Source: an uncultured Clostridia bacterium (GTDB lineage: Bacteria; Bacillota; Clostridia; TANB77; CAG-508). Taken from it: a stretch of 13,684 nucleotides of DNA. The stretch is taken from contig CAKOXG010000029.1 of the NCBI GenBank assembly GCA_934130025.1, forward strand, positions 1 through 13,684, written 5' to 3'. Shown in pieces: positions 1 to 6,973 of the stretch. The position numbers and the translations under genes were made by a program. The notes beneath the pieces were generated by a model. It ran no database searches. It was not told the origin of the DNA and saw only the letters and a program-made list of their open reading frames with translations. The stretch's first letter is position 1. Each line of letters begins with the position of its first letter.

Positions 1-4
1 TACT

Positions 5-664
5 ATGAAAAACAAATATAATATGACTCTAGAACAAAATATTTTTCTAGCAAAGAGAAATTTAGTGAAGAATATATATTCAAATGCGAAGATGGAGGGA
101 ATAAATATTACGTTTCCGCAAACCCAAACCATATTGGACGGAGTTAATGTTCCTAGCCTGAAAATCGATGATATTCAATGTATATTAAACTTAAGAGATG
201 CTTGGAAATTTGTTATTGCAAATATTAATGAAGAATTTAACTTAAATTTCATATGTAAAATAAATGAATATGTTGCAAGAAATGAAAGTTTAGAATGGGG
301 AAAATTAAGAACCGGTAAAGTTGAGATAACCGGAACAAACTATATCCCAGATATTCCAAATAAAACTCAAACAGATGCCGACATAAGTAAAATTATTCAA
401 ATAGAAAATGTTACACAAAGAGCAATAACATACATGTTATACGGCATGCGAAAACAATTATTTTGGGATGGAAACAAAAGAACAAGCACAATTGCTGCAA
501 ATAAAATAATGATCGAAAACGGTGCTGGAATAATAAAAATTCCTGATAATAGACTTGAAGAATTTAATACACTTTTAACAGAATATTATAACACAAACAA
601 CATGGAAAAAATCTCTAAATTTATATATGATAATTGTATAGATGGGCTGATAATAAATGAGTAG
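5..664 (+). CDS. Fic-family protein with a non-canonical active-site motif
   Basis: This 219-residue protein belongs to the Fic/DOC fold family, whose members usually transfer AMP or another nucleotide group to a target side chain. The family core is visible as GKLRTGKVEITGT followed by YIPDIP (residues about 99-116) and the active-site loop QLFWDGNKRTS at residues 151-161. The usual loop is HPFxDGNxR; here the catalytic histidine position holds Gln151, while Phe153, Asp155, Gly156, Asn157 and Arg159 are kept. An SNAKMEG segment near residues 26-32 resembles, but does not exactly match, the S/TxxxE inhibitory-helix motif. The start lies four bases from the window edge, so its ribosome site cannot be judged and a further upstream start is possible. 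It converges on the minus-strand genes and shows no functional link to them. Family assignment is firm; activity is uncertain because of the missing histidine. Confidence 0.85.
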   Translation: MKNKYNMTLEQNIFLAKRNLVKNIYSNAKMEGINITFPQTQTILDGVNVPSLKIDDIQCILNLRDAWKFVIANINEEFNLNFICKINEYVARNESLEWGKLRTGKVEITGTNYIPDIPNKTQTDADISKIIQIENVTQRAITYMLYGMRKQLFWDGNKRTSTIAANKIMIENGAGIIKIPDNRLEEFNTLLTEYYNTNNMEKISKFIYDNCIDGLIINE

Positions 665-704
665 TAGCTGAATAACATTTTATGCTTTTCGCAATTATAA
701 AAGG

Positions 705-749
705 AAAAAATCTGGTAGTAATTTTATTAATTTACTTGCCAGATTTTTT
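705..749. terminator. Bidirectional rho-independent terminator
   Basis: AAAAAATCTGG (705-715) pairs perfectly with CCAGATTTTTT (739-749). The hairpin gives a T-run in either direction. It lies between the convergent Fic gene and gene A and can serve both. Confidence 0.8.
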
Positions 750-756
750 AGATTTA

Positions 757-1905
757 CTACAAATTCGCGCTCCATGTATCACCTATTTTTTCAGTTAAGG
801 CACTAGCATCTAAAGATACTAAAGGGCGAAGGCCTGTATTTACACTACCACCTAGCTTACTGGTGTTTTTAGAAAGGAAAAGATAACTGTTCCATAAGTT
901 ACAATTATTTACATAATAAAAAACAAAACCAGCACCAGCAGAGGTGCTATACAATTCTACATGTCTAGAAGCTACCCAATATCTATCTGAATGAGATATT
1001 AATACACTACCAGCCGCTTCCTCATAATTTAATGTATGTGTCAGATAATATGTTTGTGTTACTGTTAAATTTCCTGTTGATGCCTTTGTATATCCATTTG
1101 TTAATGAGCTTGAATATGAACTTCCTTTATATGGGTCTACTGTATTTATTAGATCTGGCTGCGTTATTGTATCTGCCTTATCCTCTGCTATATCTACTCC
1201 TGAACCAATTTTATTTTTATAATAATTTGGATAATAACTGTAATCCCCGGTATATGTTCTTGTTTTTCCATACTGTATCCAATTAGGACTATTTTTGTTA
1301 TATTCATTTCTACTGGCAAATCCTTCTGGTGTTAAGTTTTTTTCAAGATCTGCTAGGTTTATGCTTCTTGCTGTTACTCCTTTTGCTTTATTGCTATACA
1401 ATTGCTCACATATATCATTTAAAGCATATACTCCATTATTATATCCTGTTGCTCCATAGAATTTTACACCTGCTGTTGTTGGGTCTGCTACTATGTCTAT
1501 TTTTCCTGTGTCTTCATTTATCTTTAATATTCTCCATTTTAATCCACTTTCATATGGTATTGTTTGTGGATCACCTGCTACTCCACTTTTGTCTGTTGTT
1601 AATGAATATGTTTTTTTGCCTTCATCTGTCTCTGTTTCTAATGCTGGTTTATAATCCACATAATCTCCAACCTTATATTTTGAAAAAGCTCCATTAGTTG
1701 ATACATCTTGTTCTATCCAATCTGATACATCATTAAGGTAGCTTGTATCATTTTCTTGCGCCTGCAGATGTTTTTCTTTCGCATCTTTCGCTTTTGATAT
1801 TACTCCATTATTACTTAGCACTAAATTTATGCTTACTCCTGCTAAAATTAGCAAAACGACTATTGTAACAACTAAAGCAATCAGTGTAATTCCGTTTTCT
1901 TCCAT
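757..1905 (-). CDS. Gene A: prepilin-like anchored protein with DUF6273-like lectin-fold C-terminus; possible leader frameshift
   Basis: The N-terminus is a type IV prepilin-like anchor: GITLIAL followed by a hydrophobic helix to about residue 30 and then NLVLSNNGVISKAK. The residue five after the putative Gly cleavage point is Ala instead of the usual pilin Glu. The middle (KVGDYVDY, GLKWRILKINEDTGKIDIVA, ATGYNNGVYALNDICEQLYSN) and the end (YWVASR ... GLRPLVSL) match the DUF6273-type layout common in Clostridia, where the last 100 or so residues form a C-type-lectin-like domain. It is a close paralogue of gene D except for 832-966. The start at 1905 has only a weak ribosome site. A much better one (CGGGAGG, 7 bases of spacing) serves an ATG at 1936, which reads MEGKNQEKIFNGRK out of frame with the anchor, so a one-base change in the leader is likely. 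An inverton-like promoter unit lies upstream. Ligand unknown. Confidence 0.75.
   Translation of the reverse strand: MEENGITLIALVVTIVVLLILAGVSINLVLSNNGVISKAKDAKEKHLQAQENDTSYLNDVSDWIEQDVSTNGAFSKYKVGDYVDYKPALETETDEGKKTYSLTTDKSGVAGDPQTIPYESGLKWRILKINEDTGKIDIVADPTTAGVKFYGATGYNNGVYALNDICEQLYSNKAKGVTARSINLADLEKNLTPEGFASRNEYNKNSPNWIQYGKTRTYTGDYSYYPNYYKNKIGSGVDIAEDKADTITQPDLINTVDPYKGSSYSSSLTNGYTKASTGNLTVTQTYYLTHTLNYEEAAGSVLISHSDRYWVASRHVELYSTSAGAGFVFYYVNNCNLWNSYLFLSKNTSKLGGSVNTGLRPLVSLDASALTEKIGDTWSANL
811..831 (-). repeat. Constant 3' block shared with gene D
   Basis: A 21-base exact match to 12670-12690 encodes the LRPLVSL region of the lectin-like end. It marks where the divergent segment of the A/D pair stops on its 3' side. 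Confidence 0.75.
832..966 (-). other. Divergent lectin-loop segment of gene A
   Basis: Between two conserved blocks (GLRPLVSL side and YWVASR side) the paralogues A and D lose similarity. Gene A carries 135 bases here and gene D 118. In A the segment is AT-rich and encodes the loop residues of the presumed C-type-lectin fold. This may be an old or differently templated variable repeat; there is no template in the window to prove it. Confidence 0.45.
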
Positions 1906-1964
1906 TAAAAATCTTCTCTTGGTTCTTTCCTTCCATATTTTTTCCTCCCGTTTTATTTTTACTA

Positions 1965-1984
1965 TTCGGAAAATTCCGATTTTG
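1965..1984. promoter_or_regulatory. TATTCGG-N6-CCGA dyad upstream of gene A
   Basis: TATTCGG, six bases, then CCGA matches the dyad found upstream of genes B, C and E (full form TATTCGG-N6-CCGAATA). It lies just ahead of the gene A leader and resembles an operator for a dimeric regulator. I could not find a convincing sigma-70 promoter on the minus strand beside it. Confidence 0.5.
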
Positions 1985-2027
1985 ATACAATACTTGTTTT
2001 TAAAACAAAATATTGTATTTTCTATCC

Positions 2028-2224
2028 TTAAGTAAAATACTTAAGGGAAAATATAAAGCGGAGTTTTTATTGGTATTTCAGTATTTACACAGTTCTTTAC
2101 GTTGCAAAAATCTCTTGATTTTTTTACAATTTTTTATTTTGAAATTTCGGAGGTTTCCATTGACTTTACCGGACCTTATGCTATTATATTTGTATAAATT
2201 TTTATCTTTAAGTATTTTACTTAA
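2028..2224. repeat. Inverton-like unit A: inverted sites flanking a promoter
   Basis: TTAAGTAAAATACTTAA (2028-2044) and its reverse complement TTAAGTATTTTACTTAA (2208-2224) bracket about 160 bases; their centres are 180 bp apart. The AAA centre on the left is matched by TTT on the right, so the two near-palindromes are true inverted copies. The enclosed segment holds a sigma-70 promoter on the + strand, pointing away from gene A. The layout fits an invertible promoter in the OFF state; paired operators are the alternative. Confidence 0.6.
2160..2187 (+). promoter_or_regulatory. Sigma-70 promoter inside unit A, facing away from gene A
   Basis: TTGACT (2160-2165), a 16-base spacer and TATTAT (2182-2187). 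It lies 48 bases before the right inverted site, the same distance as in the other three units. In this orientation its transcript would soon meet the hairpin at 2251-2305. Confidence 0.65.
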
Positions 2225-2250
2225 ATGAATTTTTGAAAAAAATCAAATGA

Positions 2251-2305
2251 AAAAATAGAAATTCTGAAGCAATATTTAACCATTAACTTCAAAATTTCTA
2301 TTTTT
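2251..2305 (-). terminator. Hairpin terminator between unit A and the gene C/intron transcript
   Basis: A 19-base stem (2251-2269 with 2287-2305) with one imperfect pair. The imperfect pair is G-U in minus-strand RNA but A-C in plus-strand RNA, which favours a role as terminator of the upstream minus-strand gene C. It would also stop the outward promoter of unit A. Confidence 0.7.
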
Positions 2306-2365
2306 GATTTAACGTTATTTCAAATTTTTAACATAATGTAAATTTAAGTAAGGTAGACATAGCCA

Positions 2366-2509
2366 TTACTGGACTATGCCCCTCTCAGACCCGTACGTGC
2401 AGATTTCGCGCATACGGTTCCCCGTAATATAATTACACACCTCTTTCGGTTTTTCTTTTGATATTTGTGCTATTCTTGCTAATTTTGTTTCCACTATCGC
2501 ACAATTCAT
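2366..2509 (-). pseudogene. Remnant of the intron-encoded reverse transcriptase/maturase
   Basis: After a good ribosome site (AGGAAGG) an ATG at 2509 begins MNCAIVETKLARIAQISKEK, which resembles the first residues of LtrA-type intron reverse transcriptases. Similarity ends after about 24 codons. The frame then runs directly into domain V sequence and stops at 2366. All reverse transcriptase motifs, the maturase domain and any endonuclease are missing, so one internal deletion joined the start of the ORF to the distal part of the intron. Confidence 0.7.
2388..2420 (-). ncRNA. Group II intron domain V hairpin
   Basis: A 33-base hairpin reading GAACCGTATGCGCGAAATCT and onward on the minus strand. 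The sequence closely follows the classical domain V GAGCCGTATGCG ... CGTACGGTTC, with changes in the catalytic AGC triad (now AAC) and its pairing partner (T to G). Confidence 0.85.
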
Positions 2510-3024
2510 TTTATAAATTTCCTTCCTCTATCACTGTGTATAGATAATGTTTCCTTAAGCAAGAACTCTATTACGTAAGCCCCTTCTCTACTCTAAGTTT
2601 GTTATTCTTAGCATCATCAATACTATGAGCTTATATGACTGCCAGTAACTCTTTTGGTTCCTTTATTTCTATTGTTACCCATACCTATTTAGGAAATTAC
2701 TGGCTCTCACTGTTCATTATATAGTGATTGTATATCATGGCAAGTTCTTTGACTCCGCAGAAGTATTGTCAAACTCGCCTATACTGCTTAACAATATGTT
2801 GTCTTCCGATAGTGTGAAATCGTCGACCTTCTGATTTTCACAATTTAACGGAGCTGAATTGCTTGCCCTAATATCTTTCTGTTTACGCTTAGTAGGTAGC
2901 ATTACTGCTACCTACCCAAAACTCGATATTGAATTACTTGGCTATAGTATTTTCAAGTAGGATTTCCACCTACTACACTATGCAACCTACACAGTCGCAC
3001 CACACTGATCATGGCAAGCCCATT

Positions 3025-4842
3025 TTATAACACAAGCACCGAGCGGAACCCGTAGTTGTAGTAGGCGTCACCGTACGTAATAGAAGAATACAGCACACCT
3101 GCACCGCCCCAATTGTAGCAACTGCCTCCACGCACCAAGAAAGGATAGTACGCGTGTCCGATAAGCACATAATCGTTATCCCATGTTGTGGCATAGCCTC
3201 CTTCTGTGATTCCTGGCTTTGCTGCTGCATTATTTGGGTCTTTAAAGTAACTCCAGTTTGTCTCTTGTTCTGTTTCACTATATTTTGTATAATATGGAGC
3301 ATAGAATGAAAATTCTGTTGCTACCTCGTTTACTCCTATTCCTTTATGTTTTGCCATATTGTCAAAATTTGCTTTTGTTAATCTTAGTCTTGCTATTTGA
3401 TATTTTAAATCTATTTTATTAGGGTCCCATAATTCTGATTGTGTTAAATATGTTTTTGTTCCATTATCGTCTATTTCTATTGCTGCTGTTTTTGCAGCTT
3501 TTTTCTCTTCTTCGCTTACGTCATACTTATCCCATAATGCTGAATATTCTGGTTTTAACTCATTTGTATTTTTATCAAAGTACTGGCTTGCATAATCACT
3601 TAATCTTGTATTTGAGTTATCTAAGTATGCTGCTACTCTTTCCCAGGCTCCTCCATTCATGTCATATATTCCTGTTATGTTCCCTGTTGTACTTGCTAAA
3701 ATTCCATTACCTGTGCTATATCCATGTTTTTCTTTTGTGTATTCTTCGTTTACTACTTCTCCGTCTTTTATTCCATACCAATCTGTTCTTCCATTAGCAA
3801 GTGGTCCTGCTCCAGTATACAAATTGTACCAATATTTTTCACTTACTATGCTGCCTGCTGCATTTATTTGTGGTACACTTCCATAACTACTATAGCATAA
3901 GTATGCTACTGCTCCCCATTCACTATTTTTTATTAAATGACTACTTACTTTTTCTATTCCATATTTGTCTTTATTTGTGGTTGCTATTTGTATACACCTT
4001 GTTTGGCTATCTCCTATTGTTATATGTCTCCAGCTTATTTTATTTGGCAAACTTTTTACTACTGTTGCTGCATCTGGTGCAACTGCCGTTCCCACACTAA
4101 CTGATGCTACGTTTCCTACTGCTTCTCCATTTCCATTTGTTCCACTTGATTCAAACTTTGCAACCCATATTCCTGTTAAGTTTCCATCTCCAAATTTAAA
4201 TGCTGGATGTACTATTGCTTCTTGTTTTGTATCCTTACTTTCATCTTCTGAGTATTTTTTTCCATCTACTCCTTCATCTGTATTTCCCTTTAAGAATACT
4301 ACCTCTATATTTTTTTCGCCTTTTATCATATACGCATATCTTGGTATCCACACATACATGCTTCCCAACTCTTCTTCTTTTACCACTTGTTTTTCTTGAA
4401 CAGTTTCTGCTTTATATGTTCCATCACTTAACATTACATTGGCCCATAATTTCTTTCCATCATATGAATACCAATCTAAATCTGTTTCACTGCACACTAC
4501 CCAATTATTTTGCTGGCTATCCCATTTAACTGGTATCATTCCCTTTGATAGCTTTGGTCTATTTACCTTTTTATTTTCATTGTACCCCTCTACTGTTGGT
4601 GCACTATTGTCTATCTCCTCTAATATGCTATCTAACGCTAGTATATCATTTTGCTCTCCTTCTTTGTACTTTGCCTTTCCTTCTTTTGCCTTTTCAATCA
4701 ATCCATTTTCTCCCGTTACAAGGCTTATTGATACCCCAGATAATATTAGTAATACCACTATTGTAACAATTAATGCAATTAAAGTTATTCCTCTTTCTCT
4801 CTTAAAGTTGCTTTTGTTCTCTTCCTTCATTTTTCCTACCAC
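3025..4842 (-). CDS. Gene C: prepilin-like anchored FGE/C-type-lectin-like protein with DGR-type 3' end
   Basis: The 605-residue protein begins with a basic stretch and the prepilin-like anchor RGITLIALIVTIVVLLILSG (about residues 17-36). A charged helix follows, then an FGE-sulfatase/C-type-lectin-like domain marked by MYVWIPRYAYMI, HPAFKFGDGNLTGIWVAKFE, YDMNGGAWERVAAYLDN and the end RGGSCYNWGGAGVLYSS through YGFRSVLVL. I infer ligand binding instead of enzyme activity, as in known DGR targets with this fold. The last roughly 170 bases are clearly richer in G+C than the rest. The start at 4842 is GTG with GAAAGG seven bases upstream; ATG at 4830, with AGGA close ahead, is equally possible. 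Upstream are a minus-strand promoter, two CGG dyads and inverton-like unit C. A group II intron lies just downstream. Confidence 0.85.
   Translation of the reverse strand: MVGKMKEENKSNFKRERGITLIALIVTIVVLLILSGVSISLVTGENGLIEKAKEGKAKYKEGEQNDILALDSILEEIDNSAPTVEGYNENKKVNRPKLSKGMIPVKWDSQQNNWVVCSETDLDWYSYDGKKLWANVMLSDGTYKAETVQEKQVVKEEELGSMYVWIPRYAYMIKGEKNIEVVFLKGNTDEGVDGKKYSEDESKDTKQEAIVHPAFKFGDGNLTGIWVAKFESSGTNGNGEAVGNVASVSVGTAVAPDAATVVKSLPNKISWRHITIGDSQTRCIQIATTNKDKYGIEKVSSHLIKNSEWGAVAYLCYSSYGSVPQINAAGSIVSEKYWYNLYTGAGPLANGRTDWYGIKDGEVVNEEYTKEKHGYSTGNGILASTTGNITGIYDMNGGAWERVAAYLDNSNTRLSDYASQYFDKNTNELKPEYSALWDKYDVSEEEKKAAKTAAIEIDDNGTKTYLTQSELWDPNKIDLKYQIARLRLTKANFDNMAKHKGIGVNEVATEFSFYAPYYTKYSETEQETNWSYFKDPNNAAAKPGITEGGYATTWDNDYVLIGHAYYPFLVRGGSCYNWGGAGVLYSSITYGDAYYNYGFRSVLVL
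3028..3195 (-). other. Probable DGR variable repeat at the 3' end of gene C
   Basis: The block is about half G+C inside an AT-rich gene. It encodes the order RGGS ... AGV ... GFRSVL typical of DGR target lectin folds. Variable positions are mostly NNY codons (TGC, TAC, TAC, GGC, GAC, TAC, AAC), as expected if a template held AAC/AAT codons mutated at adenines. The pieces around them (GGTGCAGGTGTGCTG, GGGTTCCGCTCG) would be the constant parts. The template and reverse transcriptase are not in this window. Confidence 0.6.
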
Positions 4843-4918
4843 TAAAGCGCCTTTCTATTATTTTTATAAAATTTATTTTATAATTATTCTTAACAAAAAA
4901 ACTTCGATTTATTCAGTT

Positions 4919-4944
4919 GGATATTCGGGTATTTCCGAATATCC
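4919..4944. promoter_or_regulatory. CGG dyad operator upstream of gene C (site 1)
   Basis: Perfect 10-base arms GGATATTCGG and CCGAATATCC around six bases. It is the best example in the window of the TATTCGG-N6-CCGAATA dyad. It lies just downstream of the minus-strand -10 element, where a bound repressor would block initiation. Confidence 0.65.
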
Positions 4945-4953
4945 TGTTTTTAT

Positions 4954-4981
4954 TTTATAACAATCAATTTAATTTAGTCAA
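4954..4981 (-). promoter_or_regulatory. Sigma-70 promoter of gene C
   Basis: On the minus strand TTGACT (4981-4976), a 16-base spacer and TATAAA (4959-4954). A CGG dyad lies on each side (4919-4944 and 4984-5003). The leader to the start codon is about 105 bases. Confidence 0.6.
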
Positions 4982-4983
4982 TA

Positions 4984-5003
4984 TATTATTCGGAAATTTC
5001 CGA
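4984..5003. promoter_or_regulatory. CGG dyad operator upstream of gene C (site 2)
   Basis: Contains the perfect 14-base palindrome TCGGAAATTTCCGA (4990-5003). It lies directly upstream of the gene C -35 element, so with site 1 it brackets the promoter. Confidence 0.55.
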
Positions 5004-5104
5004 CTTTTTGATCCAAGTCTTTTTGAGTTAGTATTTTTTATTTCATAAACTGTTTCTTATTTATAAAATCTTTGTTGTAAATTAAAAAGTATTATTATTT
5101 GTTC

Positions 5105-5301
5105 TTAAGTTAAATACTTAATGATAAATTTAGAATTGTGCTTTTGATTGATATTTCAGTAATTGTGGAAATTTTAATACTGAAAAAATACGTGATTTAA
5201 TTTTTATTTTTTAATATACAACATCGGAGGTTTCCATTGACTTTATTGGACCTTATGCTATAATTATTGTATAAATTTTTATCATTAAGTATTTAACTTA
5301 A
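5105..5301. repeat. Inverton-like unit C: 24-bp perfect inverted repeat flanking a promoter
   Basis: Bases 5105-5128 are the exact reverse complement of 5278-5301 (24 bp). The core TTAAGTTAAATACTTAA is itself an imperfect palindrome, and its one off-symmetry base (T in the left half-site) recurs correctly inverted in the partner, as does the flanking TGATAAA. Core centres are 180 bp apart. This is the strongest evidence that the paired sites recombine or are copied from each other and are not independent operators. Confidence 0.65.
5237..5264 (+). promoter_or_regulatory. Near-consensus sigma-70 promoter inside unit C, facing away from gene C
   Basis: TTGACT (5237-5242), a 16-base spacer and a perfect TATAAT (5259-5264). 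It fires toward the hairpin at 5327-5379, giving at most a transcript of about 110-120 bases with no conserved ORF. Inversion of the unit would aim it at gene C. Confidence 0.7.
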
Positions 5302-5326
5302 ATGAATTTCCGAAAAAAATTAACGA

Positions 5327-5379
5327 AAAATAGAAATTTTGAAGCAATATTTAAACATTAACTTCAAAATTTCTATTTT
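5327..5379. terminator. Strong hairpin terminator between gene B and unit C
   Basis: A perfect 18-base stem (5327-5344 with 5362-5379) with A-rich and T-rich outer ends. It lies 100 bases after the gene B stop and directly outside the far site of unit C, so it can end gene B transcripts and the outward promoter of unit C. Confidence 0.8.
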
Positions 5380-5478
5380 GCTTTAACATATTTTAATTTT
5401 TTAACATACGTTGTAAAATATAAAAATTTAATAACTTTCTATAAAATAATAAATTAACCAGAAGTTCATCCAATCAGT

Positions 5479-6705
5479 TTATTTTAAAATAAGAATTGCT
5501 CTCGTTCCTAAGTTTGTGACTTTCTCCATTGGTGCTTTATTTGCGTTTCTATTTACAATTCCATCGTTTGCTACGCCATCCCTACTGTCTCTTACTGTTC
5601 TATGAATTACATTGCATGCTTCTTGTGTCCATTCCATGCAATTTCCTGCTAAGTCATAAATATTATTAGCTTTCCACTTTTCATTTTCTCCAGTCGCTTT
5701 TATGTTTATTTCATCCTCTTCATTCTTTTCATAGTTTCCCCAGAAAGTAGAATCATCTATATTATATCCACATTTTTTCAACCAAATACAGGCTGCATCC
5801 CATTGAACTCCCCATACCATACTTGATTTAGAGCTTTCATTATCTATTAATTCTTTACAGGTCTTGTACATGTAGTACCAATTTTTATTTCTTAAAGTAT
5901 TTCCTTTTTTTCCACCATTCTCTGAAAGCTCATATCTTCCAATAAAAAATCCATTATATTTTTCTATACTTTTAATCATCTCGGCATACTCTTTTACAAT
6001 AGCCTCCGACATCTCCCTAAGGTCTGTGAATCCTGCTTCTTTAGCTCTATCATCATTGTCATAATAATATGCAGTGTCCGGTTCTCTTGTACCTGGGCTA
6101 TTCCCTGGTAGAATATTTTTCGTATAAACCCCTGTTGAATAAATATATGTTTTTACTCCTAAATTACCAAGAACTTCTAACCCTTCTGAATTTTCTTTAT
6201 AAAGGCTTTTGGGATTTTCAACAGGTACCCATACCCATTGATTTCCCTTTAAATCACTTCCAACATTTTCTTGAAAAGCATAGTTTTCTTCATCATCTTC
6301 ATTATCTGATATTACAACGCCCTTATTTCTAATTCCTCCAACATAATAGAAGCCTTCTGGAATTGGAGCTCCCTCTATTATTTTAGTACCAGTTAAACCT
6401 TCTTTAATTTTATCATCTGATAATACAAAATCATCCTCTTCTTGTTCTTGCTTTTCTAATGTTTTATTTATTGCAGCTTTTGCTTGATTTATTACTCCAT
6501 TATCTCCAGATAATAAATTTATACTAACACCTGCCAAAACAAGCATTACCACAATTGTAACAACAAGAGCAATAAGCGTAATTCCCTTTGCGTGGTATTT
6601 TTTATTAATTTTGTTGTTTTTCTCATCACATGTTTGTTTTAAATTTTCATAACACACGTCCAAATTATTCATTTTATTATTTTTACTTTTGTTTTCGAAT
6701 TTCAT
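5479..6705 (-). CDS. Gene B: prepilin-like anchored FGE/C-type-lectin-like protein
   Basis: The 408-residue protein has a long basic leader, then the prepilin-like anchor KGITLIALVVTIVVMLVLAG (about residues 40-59) and SINLLSGDNGVINQAK. The body follows the clostridial FGE-like order: IPEGFYYVGGIRNKGVVISD, GNQWVWVPV, YNGFFIGRYE, SSMVWGVQWDAACIWL, NIYDLAGNCMEWTQE, and the end VNRNANKAP ... TNLGTRAILILK. The usual RVxRGGSY stretch is replaced by HRTVRDSRD, so it is a divergent lectin-type end; I see no basis for an enzymatic role. Its leader, anchor and about 480 bases of upstream DNA are nearly identical to those of gene E, showing recent duplication. The start follows GGAAGGA at a somewhat long spacing. 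A second copy of its C-terminal coding DNA lies at 9102-9236. Confidence 0.8.
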   Translation of the reverse strand: MKFENKSKNNKMNNLDVCYENLKQTCDEKNNKINKKYHAKGITLIALVVTIVVMLVLAGVSINLLSGDNGVINQAKAAINKTLEKQEQEEDDFVLSDDKIKEGLTGTKIIEGAPIPEGFYYVGGIRNKGVVISDNEDDEENYAFQENVGSDLKGNQWVWVPVENPKSLYKENSEGLEVLGNLGVKTYIYSTGVYTKNILPGNSPGTREPDTAYYYDNDDRAKEAGFTDLREMSEAIVKEYAEMIKSIEKYNGFFIGRYELSENGGKKGNTLRNKNWYYMYKTCKELIDNESSKSSMVWGVQWDAACIWLKKCGYNIDDSTFWGNYEKNEEDEINIKATGENEKWKANNIYDLAGNCMEWTQEACNVIHRTVRDSRDGVANDGIVNRNANKAPMEKVTNLGTRAILILK

Positions 6706-6828
6706 CTAAAATTACATTCCTTCCAATTCTATTAAAATGCCATCATAAAGATGAAAGATTTTCTATTCTTTCAAATTAGATCTCTTACCAATTTATTATT
6801 ATCATAAATCCATTTTTTATGCTTTTAC

Positions 6829-6848
6829 TATCCGGTTGTTTCCGAATA
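6829..6848. promoter_or_regulatory. CGG dyad operator of gene B
   Basis: TATCCGG-N6-CCGAATA, the shared dyad with one changed arm base. It lies immediately downstream of the gene B -10 element, like site 1 of gene C. Confidence 0.55.
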
Positions 6849-6858
6849 TATCATTTTC

Positions 6859-6887
6859 ATTTTACAATAAATACTTTCAATATTCAA
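6859..6887 (-). promoter_or_regulatory. Sigma-70 promoter of gene B
   Basis: On the minus strand TTGAAT (6887-6882), a 17-base spacer and TAAAAT (6864-6859). It lies between the inverton-like unit and the CGG dyad, and gives a leader of about 145 bases. Confidence 0.55.
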
Positions 6888-6973
6888 CACTTTATCATTT
6901 ATTTGCCGATAATACTTACTATATTTTATATACATAATTTGCAGCCAAATCATTATATAGAATTTTATTAACT

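Larger units (their letters stand above)
2353..3000 (-). mobile_element. Group II intron, ORF-deleted relic
   Basis: On the minus strand the element opens with the group II 5' consensus GTGCGACTGTG at 3000. It carries a domain V-like hairpin at 2420-2388 (GAACCGTATGCG ... CGTACGGGTC), then a domain VI-like hairpin, and ends at about 2353 in CTAC. Exon-binding sites can be matched to this exact insertion point: GGCAAGC (2867-2861) complements GCTTGCC in the 5' exon (3021-3015), and CACACT (2816-2811) complements AGTGTG, the last six exon bases. The element is about 648 bases because most of the reverse transcriptase gene is missing. Domain V has AAC where the catalytic triad is normally AGC, with a changed partner base, so self-splicing is doubtful. 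It sits 24 bases past the stop of gene C. The 3' boundary is the less certain end. Confidence 0.85.

Noticed and set aside
2366..3000. DGR template repeat or reverse transcriptase behind gene C
   Set aside because: The sequence has group II 5' end, domain V and exon-binding features, and the only protein remnant resembles the start of an intron LtrA-type protein. No repeat of the gene C end is found in it.
3009..3302. Second minus-strand frame across the end of gene C
   Set aside because: It overlaps the FGE/lectin-like end of gene C out of frame and shows no protein family features.
1032..4960. Many plus-strand ORFs rich in Leu, Phe and Tyr opposite genes A and C
   Set aside because: They are antisense shadows of AT-rich coding DNA, with no ribosome sites and no recognisable domains.
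5264..5379. Small protein gene MNFRKKLTKNRNF... on the + strand behind the unit C promoter
   Set aside because: The frame is broken after three codons in unit A and absent in units B/E; the segment is better explained by the outward promoter running into a terminator.
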